From: Clostridium sp.
GTDB taxonomy: Bacteria; Bacillota_I; Bacilli_A; Acholeplasmatales; Anaeroplasmataceae
Reading direction: 5' to 3'
Assembly: GCA_022010015.1 (NCBI GenBank)
Contig: CP091735.1
Location: 496,001 to 560,000, forward strand
DNA: 64,000 nt
Positions 42,452 to 52,915 of this stretch are shown piece after piece (position 1 is the first letter of the stretch; each line of letters opens with the position of its first letter). The position numbers were made by a program, and so were the translations under genes. Below the pieces are notes generated by a model, which was given only the letters and a program-made list of their open reading frames with translations, had not been told where the DNA came from and searched no databases.

Positions 42452-43017
42452 ATGAATTATAATCTTGAATATCATAAAAAAATTTAAATAAATCTCATAT
42501 TTTACCTAATTTCATAAAAAGGTGCCCAAAGTGGCATAACTAGTCAATTTCTATCTGACGTTTTTTTATATCCTTATTGTTATATAATGAAGATTTAGTT
42601 ATAAACGATATAAAAAAATTAGTGAAATTCCCGCCTTTTTATGCTGCCACTGTCTCAGGAATAACCTTAAGTGTTTTATCAATCTATCTAGATCCCTTTG
42701 CTCTTGTTCTTTTTTTCAACAATTTCTTATGCCTTTGTTTTTTTAACCTAATCGATTCTAATATAAGTAATAAAAGAATTTAATATCACACCAAAAAGAA
42801 ATAATTTTTTTGATACAATAATATCTATTATTCTTATTTATTCATTTGATCCTACAGCTAAAAAAACCAATTTTTTTAAGATATCAAGAAAAAAAGGCAT
42901 TATATCGAGCCACACTATCAAAGAATGGATCGAAATAACGCCCAAGCAATATTTTTTTATTGTTCTTGTTTCAACCTATAATTATTTAAAACAAGTTAAT
43001 AGTAGTATTCTTAAATG
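42452..43017 (+). pseudogene. Broken plus-strand reading frame, unknown
   Basis: Scattered plus-strand segments such as FYAATVSGITLSVLSIYLDP with LVLFFNNFLCLCFF, IISIILIYSFDPTAKK, and HTIKEWIEITPKQYFFIVLV with STYNYLKQVNSSI suggest one small protein interrupted at least five times by homopolymers. A start at 42452 (MNYNLEYHKK) has AAAGGTGG upstream. The 3' end overlaps the end of the LRR gene on the other strand. I cannot name a family; it could be a relic or a gene hidden by errors. Confidence 0.35.
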
Positions 43018-44243
43018 AATCAATACACTCCACATTATCTAATTCCTTTGAAATTCTAACCTCACATAAAGAATCTTGGTTAAAGGAATCTTTTAATTTT
43101 AGTAATATGCTCAAATTCTAAACAAGTATATGGTATTCCATTAAAGGAATATATGATTTCATCAACGCTTTTTAGTTTAATATTTTTATATTGACTAAAG
43201 CTAAATGAACCAACAATTTTCTTTATTGTACCATTAAAAGTTAAGTTGTTAATATTACATCTTTCAAATGCAGAAGATATTTCAGCTATATCAGCATTAA
43301 TTGTAACAAAATTACTAGTGATATAACAAAATGAATTAATTGGTAAGGATATTTCCTTACTAAAATTAATGGTTAAGTCGTTACAAATAACATCTATAAA
43401 GGCAATACTAGAAAATCCTTCTAAATTATATGTCAAGGATGCACTTGCATCACGATTTAAACATAAATATAAGAAGCTCTTATCCTTATTATATAAAGAC
43501 GTACCATCAAAAATATAAATAAGGATTATTCTTATCAACATTTAAATACGTACTAAATGCTTTATGATAATTTAAATCTATGATTCCCTTAGACTTCAAT
43601 TCAAGCTTTTTAATCAATATCAAGCTTGCAATAAATTATATCTTCAATATAGGCACTTTCCATATTAGAATTCAATTTAAAATAATCTAGCTTCCAGTCA
43701 TTATAGCCTAAAGACTTAAGATTTTTTTAGCACCATAAATATTATTAACTCCATGAATTGAATTATCTTCAATAACCTCAATACTATCAGGAATATATAA
43801 GCTACTAGTTTTACCACAAATAGCCTCACTCTTAATAGTGGTTATTTTTATAATACTTATTGTTAATATATGCTCTTGAAGGAACTGTAAAAATATTCTT
43901 AGGACTATTAGTTATTGCAGCCGTATTATCGTCGATTATTTCAAACTCAAATCCTAAGCTTTGAAGATCTTTGTCATTTTTATATTCTAATCTTGGATAA
44001 ACATAATCGCTTTCCTTTAATCTAGTAAATAGCGAAACCTTCTTATCATCAACATACCAGCCCTTAAATTTCATATTATCAGGCACTTTATAATATGCCT
44101 TAGCATCAGAAAAATAAGTGCTATATGCTCCATTACCAGTATCAACGTGAACTAAATTATTCTCTTTCGTATTAAATTAAATTACAAGCAATTATAACAA
44201 TTACCGCAATAATTGAAATCCAAATGATAACCTTCTTTTTCAC
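42986..44243 (-). CDS. Leucine-rich-repeat (BspA-type) surface protein, frameshifted
   Basis: GTG 44243 after AAAGGAGAG: KKKVIIWISIIAVIVIIACN is a signal anchor or lipobox-like start. Then HVDTGNGAYSTYFSDAKAYY, FKGWYVDDKKVSL, TVPSRAYINNKYY, SLYIPDSIEVIEDNSIHGVN, FDGTSLYNKDKSFLYLCL, LEGFSSIAFIDV: the LRR_5/BspA style with IPxSIxxI repeats and a final xxDGTSLY capping element. At least four frame breaks. About 418 residues. Such proteins are cell-surface adhesins or binding proteins in gut bacteria; the ligand is unknown. Confidence 0.65.
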
Positions 44244-44248
44244 TAATA

Positions 44249-44509
44249 TTACTCTCCTTTAACAATATTTCCCATCCTAACAATTGGTATATTATTTCCA
44301 TCTGCCCTTAAACAAATATAATATTTACCGATTGTTTCAGTTTTTTCTAGTGTAGTATTACAAACAGATCTTTTTAAATGCTTAGTCTCAACAATAGAAT
44401 ATTTATTATCACTATAATAATTAATACTAGTATCACTACTATTTTCATCAACAAAATAATAGCAATCAAGCACATCATTATTATTTTTCTCCACATAAAC
44501 CAGGTTCAT
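44249..44509 (-). CDS. Hypothetical 86-residue protein
   Basis: Unbroken frame MNLVYVEKNNNDVLDCYYFV, SSDTSINYYSDNKYSIVETK, VCNTTLEKTETIGKYYICLR, IPIVRMGNIVKGE. Beta-rich and polar with no signal. Its end carries the ribosome binding site of the LRR gene, so the two are probably one transcript. No Shine-Dalgarno precedes the ATG, which lies only 19 bases after a good -10. Not recognised. Confidence 0.5.
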   Translation of the reverse strand: MNLVYVEKNNNDVLDCYYFVDENSSDTSINYYSDNKYSIVETKHLKRSVCNTTLEKTETIGKYYICLRADGNNIPIVRMGNIVKGE

Positions 44510-44528
44510 TTTTTTGATTTATGACAAA

Positions 44529-44557
44529 GTTATATAATTAATGTTAAAATTTGTCAA
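44529..44557 (-). promoter_or_regulatory. Promoter before the 86-residue protein
   Basis: Minus strand TTGACA (44557-44552), 17 bases, TATAAC (44534-44529). Transcription would begin within about 12 bases of the ATG at 44509. Confidence 0.7.
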
Positions 44558-44637
44558 ATTATGTGAAAAAAATGAAAAAAACTGGAGATTTGCCATTTTT
44601 AGAGGCAAAAAAATTATTTTTTTCCAATCGTGTTTTT

Positions 44638-46062
44638 TTAGTTATTTTTTTCATCTCAATATAAGCCATTACAAAGGGACCAACACCCTTGGCATCATTA
44701 CTTCCAACACTCTCAGATAAATAATATTCAATGCTTCCATCACGATATGGTGATGATTCAGGTCCAAGTCCAGCAGTAATACAAATACCATCTAAATTAA
44801 TACCGCTAGAACTAATAGTTAAATACTTTTTTTGCATATACCATTAAATATTTCAACACCTTTATCATACATAGCTTTATCAAATAAATTTAAATGATAG
44901 CCCTTCATTAAAGCATAAGCAATCATTGAGCTACCTGATGTTTCTACATAATTAGTAACATTTTTACCAACACCTGTTTTAGGATAGTAAGAGCCATCAA
45001 CAAAAACTGTAACATCTTTTTTATCAACAACCTGATAAAACATTTTAGTATTAGAATCCTGATATTCTAAAATACCATTAATTGCTTCCTTAAAAAAATA
45101 TTAATTAATTCATTTTTTTATTAGCACTATAGCTATCAGGATATTTTTCAATAACATCAACCAAGGATACAATATACCAGCCCATTGATCTTAACCAAAA
45201 TGATTTTGAACAGCCTGTTTCCTTATCGGCCCAAAAAATAGATTTAGAGCTATCATAGCCATGATAATATAAATGCTTATTTTTCATCATACATATTTTT
45301 TTCTGACCATCTTATATTGATTTAAAATATCATCATAAATCGTCATTTCTTTGCCATTTACCAAAGCCTTAGCATTGGTATTATTATTGGCATATTCTAA
45401 ATAGAAAGGATTAGCCATATATAATCCATCAAGCCATACCTGATTAGGATAAACTTTTTTATGCCAAAAATTACCCTCATTTGTTCTAGAGGTATTAGTT
45501 AAAGCTAAATAGGTGGTATTTATAGCCTTAAGGTATCTTGAATCATTAGTATATTTATATAAATCAAATAATATTCTACTCTCACAAATATCATCCAAGG
45601 CTTTACCATCAAAGCCACTCTTTTTTTAGAATCCTTTAAATTTAAAAAAATTTCCCAGATTTATCAATATAATAATTAACAAATCTTGTAACAAAACTCA
45701 AATATTTTTTTGGTCATTTGTTTCTTTATATAGATTCATAAATGAATTAAGCATTACACCATCTATATAATTCCATTTTTCCTTTAAAGCTTTCCTGATT
45801 CCAATAAGTAATCTTATCTGTTGTATTTTTCCATCAAGGAATCAATATAGCCATCAATAGTTTCAAAATATGCTGGCTCACCCTTACTACTTTCAATTAA
45901 AGCTGATGAGGCTTGGTTTGACGTTTCACTACTTGCTGAAGAACTTATAACAGCTGTTTCACTTTTTGATTCCATACTTGAATTACTATTGCCACCATCT
46001 AATGCACACCCTGTAAGTGCTAGCATTACTAAGGCTCCTCCCATTAAAAAATTTTTTTTCAT
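44638..46062 (-). CDS. GH105-like unsaturated rhamnogalacturonyl/glucuronyl hydrolase lipoprotein, frameshifted
   Basis: Signal MKKNFLMGGALVMLALTGCA gives lipobox LTGC, followed by a Ser/Glu-rich linker (SMESKSETAVISSSASSETS). Catalytic domain: FWHKKVYPNQVWLDGLYMAN with the family's WLDG acid, then YYHGYDSSKSIFWADKETG, SFWLRSMGWYIVSLVDVIEK, QDSNTKMFYQVVDK, NYVETSGSSMIAYALMKG, CITAGLGPESSPYRDGSIEY, SNDAKGVGPFVMAYIEM. This is the YteR/GH105 pattern, which removes the unsaturated uronic acid left by pectate or rhamnogalacturonan lyases. Breaks near 45810, 45630, 45290, 45105 and 44835. About 475 residues. Being a lipoprotein, it acts outside the cell, unlike cytosolic YteR. Confidence 0.85.
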
Positions 46063-46113
46063 TTCTATTACCTTCTTTTAAATAATCCATTAATATTATA
46101 ACAATTGATTTAA

Positions 46114-47702
46114 TTATTTACCACTATCTTTATAATTAGCTAAAACTCTTGCTGAAGGATCATCTACATTACAGCCTGGCCAGCTTCTATTAGGCATCCA
46201 AAAATCCACAATCATTTGCGCCTGATTAGGATAAAACTCTTCAAATATTTCACGATATAATAAAGATTCCTTAGTAAAAGGCCTTACATAATCATATTTT
46301 TTAATTTTTTCATTAAATTCATTATCACTATAATAGCTATTAGCATATTCCTTTATAATATCAACCATACTATGACCAACCGCATCAGAAAATGCAGCCT
46401 TTTCACGATACAAAATATCATGAGGTAAGTAGTCACCCTCAAAGGCATGTCTTAATAAATATTTACCCTTATTATAGGTATTTAGCTTTAGTTTAGGATC
46501 AATACTCATAACATATTTTACATAATCAATATCGCCAAATGGGACTCTAGCCTCTAAGGAATTAGAGCTTATACATCTATCAGCTCTTAAAACATCATAC
46601 ATATGAAGTTCTCTAATTCTTTTTTGGGCCTCCGCTTGAAATTCTAAAGCACTTGGAGCATAATCAGTATATTTATAACCAAATAGCTCGTCTGAAACCT
46701 CACCTGTTAATAAAACCTTAACATTTGTTTCTTCTTTTATTTTCTTGCATAATAAATACATACCAACAGAAGCTCTAATAGTTGTAATATCAAATGTTCC
46801 TAAATGATAAATAATTTCTCTTAAGGAAGAAATTACATCATCCTTTGTCATATAAAATTCCTTATGATCAGTATGAAGATAATCACTTACCTCTTTTAGC
46901 ATACTTTAAATCAATAGCATCACCAACCATACCAATAGCAAAGGTCTTAATCGGCTTTTTAAGCTTTTTTGCAGCGATGGCGCATACAAGTGATGAATCA
47001 AGTCCACCACTTAATAAAAAAACCCAGTGGAGCATCTGAATCTAATCTTTTTTTCCACAGCATCTATTAAAAAAAGCTTTTTAAATTTTAGGACAAATTT
47101 TTTTGTATCAATATCACCACTAACATAATCATTAACACTTGTTATGTCATTATAGCAAACAAACTTTTCGCCATCAAAATAATGTCCAGGTGGAAAAGGC
47201 TTAACCTTATCAACCATTTTTAATAAAACAATGGGTTCAGATGCAAAAACATATTCACCATTATCACAAACACCATAATAAAGTGGTCTAATACCAAGTG
47301 GATCACGCCCAGCAATAATCTTATCCTCCTTAGCATCATATAATATTAACGCAAATTCAGCATCTAAATGCTTAAACATATCTAAGCCATATTTAATATA
47401 TAATGGTAATAAAACCTCACAGTCACTTTCACTTACGAAAGGATAATCCTTAAATTCTCTTTTAATATCCCTAAAGCCATAAATTTCACCATTACAAACA
47501 ACATAAATATCATTATAGAAAAAAATGGTTGAATACCTCTTTCATTTAATCCCATAATTGAAAGACGCTTAAAGCCTAAAGCAACCCTCTCATTATAAAT
47601 ATATCTAGTGGCATCAGGTCCCCTATCATTAGTCTTAGAAAATTCCCCTTCAATAAATTCATTACTCCACATCGGCTTTTTCATTCCAAAAATCGAACAC
47701 AT
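46114..47702 (-). CDS. asnB: Asparagine synthase, glutamine-hydrolysing, frameshifted
   Basis: Makes Asn from Asp, Gln and ATP. The N-terminal Cys of MCSIFGMKKPMWSNEF is the glutaminase nucleophile; NDRGPDATRYI, CNGEIYG (after a break near 47520) and SESDCEVLLPLY follow. Synthetase domain: LLSGGLDSSLVCAIA (PP-loop, recovered across breaks at 47025-47055), GTFDITTIRASVGMYLLCK, LLTGEVSDELFGYKYTDYAP, LEARVPFGDIDYVKYVM, PHDILYREKAAFSDAVGHSM. About 530 residues. Controlled by the T-box at 47720-47960. Confidence 0.93.
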
Positions 47703-47719
47703 ATTATAATCTCCTTTAT

Positions 47720-47960
47720 AAAAAAAACAGCATTATCCTAATATTTTAGGACGAATGCTGTTAAACCCGCGGTGCCACCTAACTTATCACAAATGTGATC
47801 ACTTTTAATTCTCTAACAAGAACAAGAACTATAACGGGTTCCACCGGCTCACCCTACTATTAGTTCAGGAGGCAGCTACAAAGTGTTCTTCAAATAGGCC
47901 TTTTTTTCTAAGTTCTCATTATCCTTAAATCACTGTATTTAAGTATCCTATTTTTACTTT
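47720..47960 (-). promoter_or_regulatory. T-box leader of asnB with terminator
   Basis: The transcript contains the T-box sequence AGGTGGCACCGCGGGTT (47779-47763), preceded by a long stem I region with GGTGAGCCGGTGGAACC. After it AACAGCATTCGTCCTAA pairs with TTAGGATAATGCTGTT (47762-47727) and a T run follows: the terminator that competes with the antiterminator. Uncharged tRNA binding would open asnB. Asn specificity is inferred from the gene; I could not place the specifier codon with certainty. Confidence 0.9.
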
Positions 47961-48039
47961 TTCTTTATCATTGCTTTGATATGATTATACATAACATATA
48001 AATGAATGTCAAATAAAATTCATAATTTTTTTCTAATAA

Positions 48040-48071
48040 TTAAAAAAATGAGCTATACAAAAGTACAGCTC
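48040..48071 (-). terminator. Terminator after the HdeD-like gene
   Basis: Minus strand GAGCTGTAC (48071-48063) pairs with GTATAGCTC (48058-48050), loop TTTT, then a T run. Confidence 0.85.
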
Positions 48072-48081
48072 GAGTAATTAT

Positions 48082-48684
48082 TTAGATGATTTTTTTATTT
48101 GATTTAGGCTTTGTCATACCACCATAGACAATCATACAAATTCCATATAAGAAAATGAAGATAACAAAAATCCATAATAAAACAGTGTCACTAATAAATG
48201 GCTTTGCAAAACAATATGTACCAAATGTTACCATAACTACAACAACAAATACATACCATAATGGAAATTTAGATTTACTATCTCTTTGATGATAATAAGC
48301 TCTAAATACCTCAACAACACCTCTACACCATAAAGCAAGCCCAAAAATCTTGCAAGCACCACTGACATTAATAACATTAAATTGTGATAATATACATCCT
48401 AAGGCTACTAAAGAAAGTAAAATAAATTCAATTATTGTAAGCGTCTTTGTAACTCCACCGCCACCATGCATTACCTTCTTTAATAAGAAAGCAAATAAAT
48501 AATATATTAGGATAGCTGCAATGACTAAATTAATAATTTTCATTCCATAGCTTTTCCAAAAGCACCAATCACCGCATTTATTCCAAATAGGAGCAAATAC
48601 AACTGCTGCCAAAATTAAAACAATACCAATAACAATGTAAGCCCAAAACATCTTTGTTTTTTTAGGATTCTTAAAATTAAACAT
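48082..48684 (-). CDS. HdeD/DUF308-like integral membrane protein
   Basis: 200 residues, unbroken, with about six hydrophobic spans: MFWAYIVIGIVLILAAVVF, INLVIAAILIYYLFAFLL, LTIIEFILLSLVALGCILS, CKIFGLALWCRGVVEVFRAY, PLWYVFVVVVMVTFGTYCF, VLLWIFVIFIFLYGICMIVY. The six-span spacing and the WCRGVVEV element resemble HdeD-type proteins. Function unknown in this clade. Last gene of a run starting with ptsI. Confidence 0.6.
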   Translation of the reverse strand: MFNFKNPKKTKMFWAYIVIGIVLILAAVVFAPIWNKCGDWCFWKSYGMKIINLVIAAILIYYLFAFLLKKVMHGGGGVTKTLTIIEFILLSLVALGCILSQFNVINVSGACKIFGLALWCRGVVEVFRAYYHQRDSKSKFPLWYVFVVVVMVTFGTYCFAKPFISDTVLLWIFVIFIFLYGICMIVYGGMTKPKSNKKII

Positions 48685-48715
48685 TATAACACCTCTTTAT
48701 TATTATACACTATAG

Positions 48716-49559
48716 TTAAGCAAATTCAATCGTATTTCTAACATTTAATCCAAGTTTTTTTGCCATATTAGAAACATCATCGATAGCCTTACATGATAAT
48801 GCTGAAAGCTTATGAGCATCAGCACCAATAATTATTTTAGCATCCTTATATTCTTTAACAATTTTCCAAAAATTAATATCAGGATAAAGCCAAGTATCAT
48901 TAATACCAAACTTCTCACTATTTGCGATTCCATTAGCATTAATTTCCAAATAGACATCATTTTTTATTGCTGATTCAATTATTGCTCTTGAAGCTTTTTA
49001 AAGCATATTCATCAAATTCTCTTTTTTTCCATATTTATTCTTATATTCAAACATAAATAAATCAGGATGAAACCAAGAGTCTTAAATAATCCTGTTTCCA
49101 TTCCCAAAATCGCATTTATTGCATAATCATAAACATTTTTTTATAATCAACCTCATGATACGTGTTGATAATTTTACCATTGCTTTTTAAAAAAAAGTGA
49201 AGTCCTAAATTTAAATAATCAAGATCATCTTTTAGGCTTTTTATAATAATCATAATGTTCAGATAAATATTCACATTCTAAGCCACTATATATTTTTAAT
49301 TTGTTTGCCATATTTTTTTCCTTAACAAGAGCCATTTCCTTAAGATAAATATTTTTTTGAAGACATCATAACTCATGTTACGATGGCACCAATTATCCAT
49401 ATATAAATCCTTACCTAAAAAAGATACAGGAATAGGATTATGATCGGACATACCAATCTCCTTAAAGCCAAGTCTTATAGCTTCCTCTACATAATCACTA
49501 GGCATACCCTCAGCATGATTACAAAGCTTTGTATGGGTATGATAATTTGCAATTAACAT
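48716..49559 (-). CDS. PHP-domain phosphatase, histidinol-phosphatase-like, frameshifted
   Basis: Start ATG 49559 after AAGGAGG: MLIANYHTHTKLCNHAEGMP holds the HxH metal motif, then SDYVEEAIRLGFKEIGMSDH, and the C-terminal MEINANGIANSEKFGIND, KDAKIIIGADAHKLSAL with the last metal ligands. The middle (49000-49310) is broken three or four times. About 280 residues, matching HisJ/HisK-type enzymes, which hydrolyse histidinol phosphate. No other his gene is seen, so another phosphoester may be the substrate. Confidence 0.78.
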
Positions 49560-49571
49560 TTTTTTCCTCCT

Positions 49572-51077
49572 TCAATTTATCGTTAAATGCCAAATATAAG
49601 GTTTTTTTATATTAGGAGCACTTACTGAAAATTTATTAATACCTATATTCATTAATCCTTTAGAGGCTTCTCTTATTGAAGCAAGCTCACCACAAACACT
49701 TAAGGAAATATCCATTTGCTTACAAAAATCAATAACTGGCTTTAATCTCTTTAATAAATCATCAAGGTATTCCTTATAGCTAATATTATCACTTCTAGAA
49801 ATATTATAAATCTCTTTAGTTAAATCATTAGTTCCAAGAGAAATAAAATCAACATTACCAAAAATCACCAATATTATCTAAAGCCATCTTAGTCTCTAGC
49901 ATCATACCAATCTCTATTTGCTTATCATTAGCCATTTCTTCCTTCAAACGATAAATCCAATTTCTTAAAAAATAAAACTGCTCCTTAGTTTCAATCATAG
50001 GAAACATAATTTTCATATTCCCGTATATGTTAGCACGAAGTAAAGCCTTAATTTGGCTTTCAAAAAGTGTAGGATTATTCATATAATTTCTAACACCCTT
50101 AGAATCAACATGCAAATAATCTAGCTGCTTATCATCACCAACATCAAAGGTTCTAAAGCAAATAGGTAGCTTATTCATTTTAGTTACAGCCTCTAAATAA
50201 ATATTATATTGTTCTTCCTCACTAAGTGGTCGATCACTATTCATAAAAATCCACTCAGTTCGATATAAGCCAACACCATCAAAGCCATATTCTAAGCATT
50301 TATCAAGCTCACTATTATCTGTAATATTACACATAAATCTATAGCCAGGATGTGGGCAATCAATAAAATTTTCATCCTTAATTTTACCAAGAATTTCCTG
50401 ATAATGATTAATAATATCTATAGAAGGATTAACATCAACAATTTGTCTTCTTGTATCAATAATTATTTCATCATTTGTATGAATATCATAATCCTTTAAA
50501 ACAACACATGGAATATCTAAAGAACGACATAAAATACCTGCATGAGATGTAAAGCCACCATTTTTACAAATAACCCCTTTAACATCCTTAAAATCAACTA
50601 ATAAAGAAGGTAATAGTTCTTCAACAACTAAAATAACATTATGGAAATTAGAAAAAAATCAATTTTATTATCCTCAATATTTCTTAAAATTCTTTTCCTT
50701 AATATCTAAAAAAATCCAAATAACGTTCCTTCAAATAGCTAGATTTAGATTCTTTAAAGCCTTTAATATAACGATCAAATACACAGCTAGTAGCCTCATA
50801 TGCACTTTTTCCATTATATTCGATTTCCTTAAATAATTCATCCTTTAAGGCAGCATCAGTTAATAGCATTTTATGAACTTCAATAAATTCTTCATTCTTA
50901 TTTTTGCTTATACTATTAAGCTCATCAAGTGAATTCATAATAGCATTACCAAGCTTGTTTTTTTCTTCTGCAACACTTTTTCTAATAGTACTATTCTTTT
51001 TGTTTCTAAATTTAAAACAACCGCATTTCCCATACAAATTCCATCAGAAATAACATCAACAAAATAGTTTTTTTCAT
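49572..51077 (-). CDS. ptsI: PTS phosphoenolpyruvate-protein phosphotransferase (enzyme I), frameshifted
   Basis: First PTS step: moves phosphate from PEP to HPr. Start probably ATG 51077 (MKK then NYFVDVISDGICMGNAVV) with GGTGAT upstream. HPr-binding helices VHKMLLTDAALKDELFKEIE; active His in NGGFTSHAGILCRSLDIPCV; PEP barrel: GFDGVGLYRTEWIFMN, CFRTFDVGDDKQ, NNPTLFESQIKALLRANIYG, MKIMFPMIETKEQF, IEIGMMLETKMA, DFISLGTNDLTKEIYNISRS and CGELAS with the catalytic Cys. About 500 residues, slightly short of the usual 570. Breaks near 51060, 51000, 50700, 50655 and 49860. No HPr or EII in the window. Confidence 0.88.
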
Positions 51078-51139
51078 ACTTAATCACCACATCAATAATT
51101 ATAACGCAAAAAGCCCAAAAAGAAATGAAAAAAAGCATA

Positions 51140-51172
51140 ACCCAAAAAGAAAAATCACCATTAAGATGATTT
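51140..51172 (-). terminator. Weak terminator between small membrane protein and ptsI
   Basis: Minus strand AAATCATC (51172-51165) pairs with GGTGATTT (51159-51152), followed by TTCTTTTT. Confidence 0.55.
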
Positions 51173-51174
51173 TT

Positions 51175-51389
51175 TTAACTATTCTCATGCTTTAAGCTAT
51201 AAATAATATTCATAACAAATCCTACCAAGAAAATAAAACCAAAAGCAATAGCAATTAAAGCCGTAATTAATTGTAATACCTCAAGCTCATCTCCCTTAAC
51301 AAAGGCTGTTGTAAACGCAAATATAAAAAAAGAGAAATAAGAGCAGGATATATCATTTTTTAAAAAAATGAATCAATAATTTTTTTCAT
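51175..51389 (-). CDS. Small two-span membrane protein, one frameshift
   Basis: ATG 51389 after GGGGGC. With one base restored near 51360: MKKIIDSFF, then KMIYPALISLFFIFAFTTAF, VKGDELEVLQLITALIAIAF, GFIFLVGFVMNIIYSLKHE. About 71 residues, two hydrophobic hairpin spans. Not recognised; its length and position give no functional clue. Confidence 0.5.
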
Positions 51390-51405
51390 TGTTAGCCCCC
51401 TTAAA

Positions 51406-51652
51406 TCATTCCATAACAAAAAAATTATAAATTTCCTGAAGCTCGCCAGCGCGAACAGTTATATCAGCATTGCCATATTTTTTTAAAAATTAAATCTTGC
51501 GTATTTGTATTTACTTTATTTTTTTCACTTTTACAAATTCCGTTTCCTCATTTAAATCACTTTGACTAGAATTAAATCTCAAATTACTCAATGAATTACT
51601 TAAAAAAATATGACAATAGAAAAAAAGCAAACCTACACTTTAATAATACCAT
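51406..51652 (-). CDS. Small exported or membrane-bound protein, frameshifted, tentative
   Basis: Fragments LKCRFAFFLLSYFF, SNSLSNLRFNSSQSDLNEET and YGNADITVRAGELQEIYNFF before VME and stop form a plausible 80-residue protein with an N-terminal hydrophobic segment. No convincing ribosome binding site at the ATG (51652) and at least three breaks. It ends 16 bases before the next small gene. Confidence 0.35.
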
Positions 51653-51675
51653 TTACATTTAGGTAATAGTCAAAA

Positions 51676-51721
51676 AGGAACGATTCATAAAAAGACAAGT
51701 TTAACATTCTCAATCGTTCCT
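51676..51721. terminator. Bidirectional hairpin terminator
   Basis: AGGAACGATT (51676-51685) and AATCGTTCCT (51712-51721) form a 10-bp stem with a 26-base loop; T runs follow on both strands. Confidence 0.7.
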
Positions 51722-51771
51722 TTTTTTATTATTAGGTGCTTTGATTTATTTAAAGTACCCCTTTTTTTACA

Positions 51772-52472
51772 CTAGTTCTCTAATGCTTCAGCAATTGCTT
51801 TAGGGAAATCATACTTAGATGCGCTATTTAAATAACGTACTAAATCATTTTTGAACACCATAATGCTCAAGAATAACCTTAACAGCATTTACAACACGCT
51901 TCTTATATGATTTCTTAATTAATACCTTAGATAAAATTGCTGCATCATAATGATTAGCATATTCATGTAATATATTTTTCTAATACTTCTAAATTAACAT
52001 TAGTATAATCATCAATATTTTTCAATAATTTCTAATATTTCAATTGTTTGTAGAATAATTGGGCTCTTAAAATCTACTTCAACATTTTTGAATATTTAAT
52101 CCACAAATATTTCTCTTAGTTTTTAATTTCTAATACATTAGTATAAATATTTACAACCTTACAATCAGTAGAAATGATTCCTTTATTGTTTAATAATTGT
52201 TCACCAACAATCATACCATTTCTATGCTTATTAGTGAAGAATGCAATTAAATCTTCCTTTGTAGGCTTTCTTTCTAAATCACCCTTATAAGGCTTGAAAT
52301 ATAAACCCTTAGCTAATTTTCCGATTGTTTTTTCTACACATAATCTTGCTAATAACTGATAGAAAGTGGCCTCTTTCATATCTGAGAAATGTTCCTCATA
52401 TGTTTGCTTAGCTAAAATTAATTCCCCATCTTTTAATGATCCTAGCCATTGTCTAATACTTCTTGTAAACAT
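51772..52472 (-). CDS. AbiEi/DUF6088-like regulator (putative antitoxin-type), frameshifted
   Basis: N-terminal winged-helix-like domain in one frame: MFTRSIRQWLGSLKDGELIL, KEATFYQLLARLCVEKTIGK, LAKGLYFKPYKGDLERKPTK, EDLIAFFTNKHRNGMIVGEQ. The pattern of a first-helix domain, RL...G.L.K..KGLYYKP and a middle PT.EDLI.. is that of the AbiEi/DUF6088 family. The C-terminal half after 52116 is broken: NHYDAAILSKVLIKKSYKKR, VKVILEHYGVQ, NDLVRYLNSASKYDFPKAIA. About 231 residues. In type IV systems an AbiEii nucleotidyltransferase toxin follows; none does here. Direct repeats lie in its promoter region. Confidence 0.6.
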
Positions 52473-52737
52473 AATTTTTCACCTCTAAATTATTATTTTT
52501 TTGTATATTATTAGTATTATCGAAATTCTTCTTACTTACTGATTTTGTCCAAAAAATACCACAAATAACGCCACCAATAATAATTGCGACAACAACAATT
52601 AATGTTGCCCACCATATCTTTAGGCATTTTCCAATCCATGTACCATAAACAACGCATAATAAAAAAATGTATAAAGTACAACAAGCATTAAATTGAAACT
52701 ATTTTTTTCTTAAAAATCATCTTTTTGTAAGCTTCAT
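52453..52737 (-). CDS. Small membrane protein upstream of the AbiEi-like gene, frameshifted
   Basis: ATG 52737 (MKLTKR), a break, then NLMLVVLYTFLLCVVYGTWI, KIWWATLIVVVAIIIGGVIC, GIFWTKSVSKKNFDNTNNIQ. Two membrane spans, about 85 residues. Its end overlaps or abuts the ATG at 52472, so the two genes are probably co-transcribed. Not recognised. Confidence 0.45.
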
Positions 52738-52754
52738 TTCATTTCACCGTATTT

Positions 52755-52782
52755 ATTATAATATAGATAATCAAAAATACAA
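52755..52782 (-). promoter_or_regulatory. Promoter of the small membrane protein/AbiEi-like unit
   Basis: Minus strand TTGTAT (52782-52777), 16 bases, TATAAT (52760-52755). Confidence 0.55.
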
Positions 52783-52805
52783 TAAAAATAAATTTTTTTA
52801 TCTTT

Positions 52806-52844
52806 TTCGCATATTTTTTTCGTATATAGTTCGCATATTCGTAC
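52806..52844. repeat. Four TTCG(C/T)A repeats above the promoter
   Basis: TTCGCATAT at 52806 and 52830, TTCGTATAT at 52819 and a partial TTCGTAC at 52838, spaced 13, 11 and 8 bases, all in one direction. They lie just upstream of the -35 of the AbiEi-like unit and could be a regulator site. Confidence 0.5.
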
Positions 52845-52915
52845 AAAATGTAAATTTTTGCTTTTACTATAGTATTTTTTTAAATGTGTTTCATTGCTTT
52901 AATTAAAAAAAAATA

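Noticed and set aside
51772..52472. Complete AbiE toxin-antitoxin pair
   Set aside because: No nucleotidyltransferase (AbiEii) frame follows or precedes the regulator.
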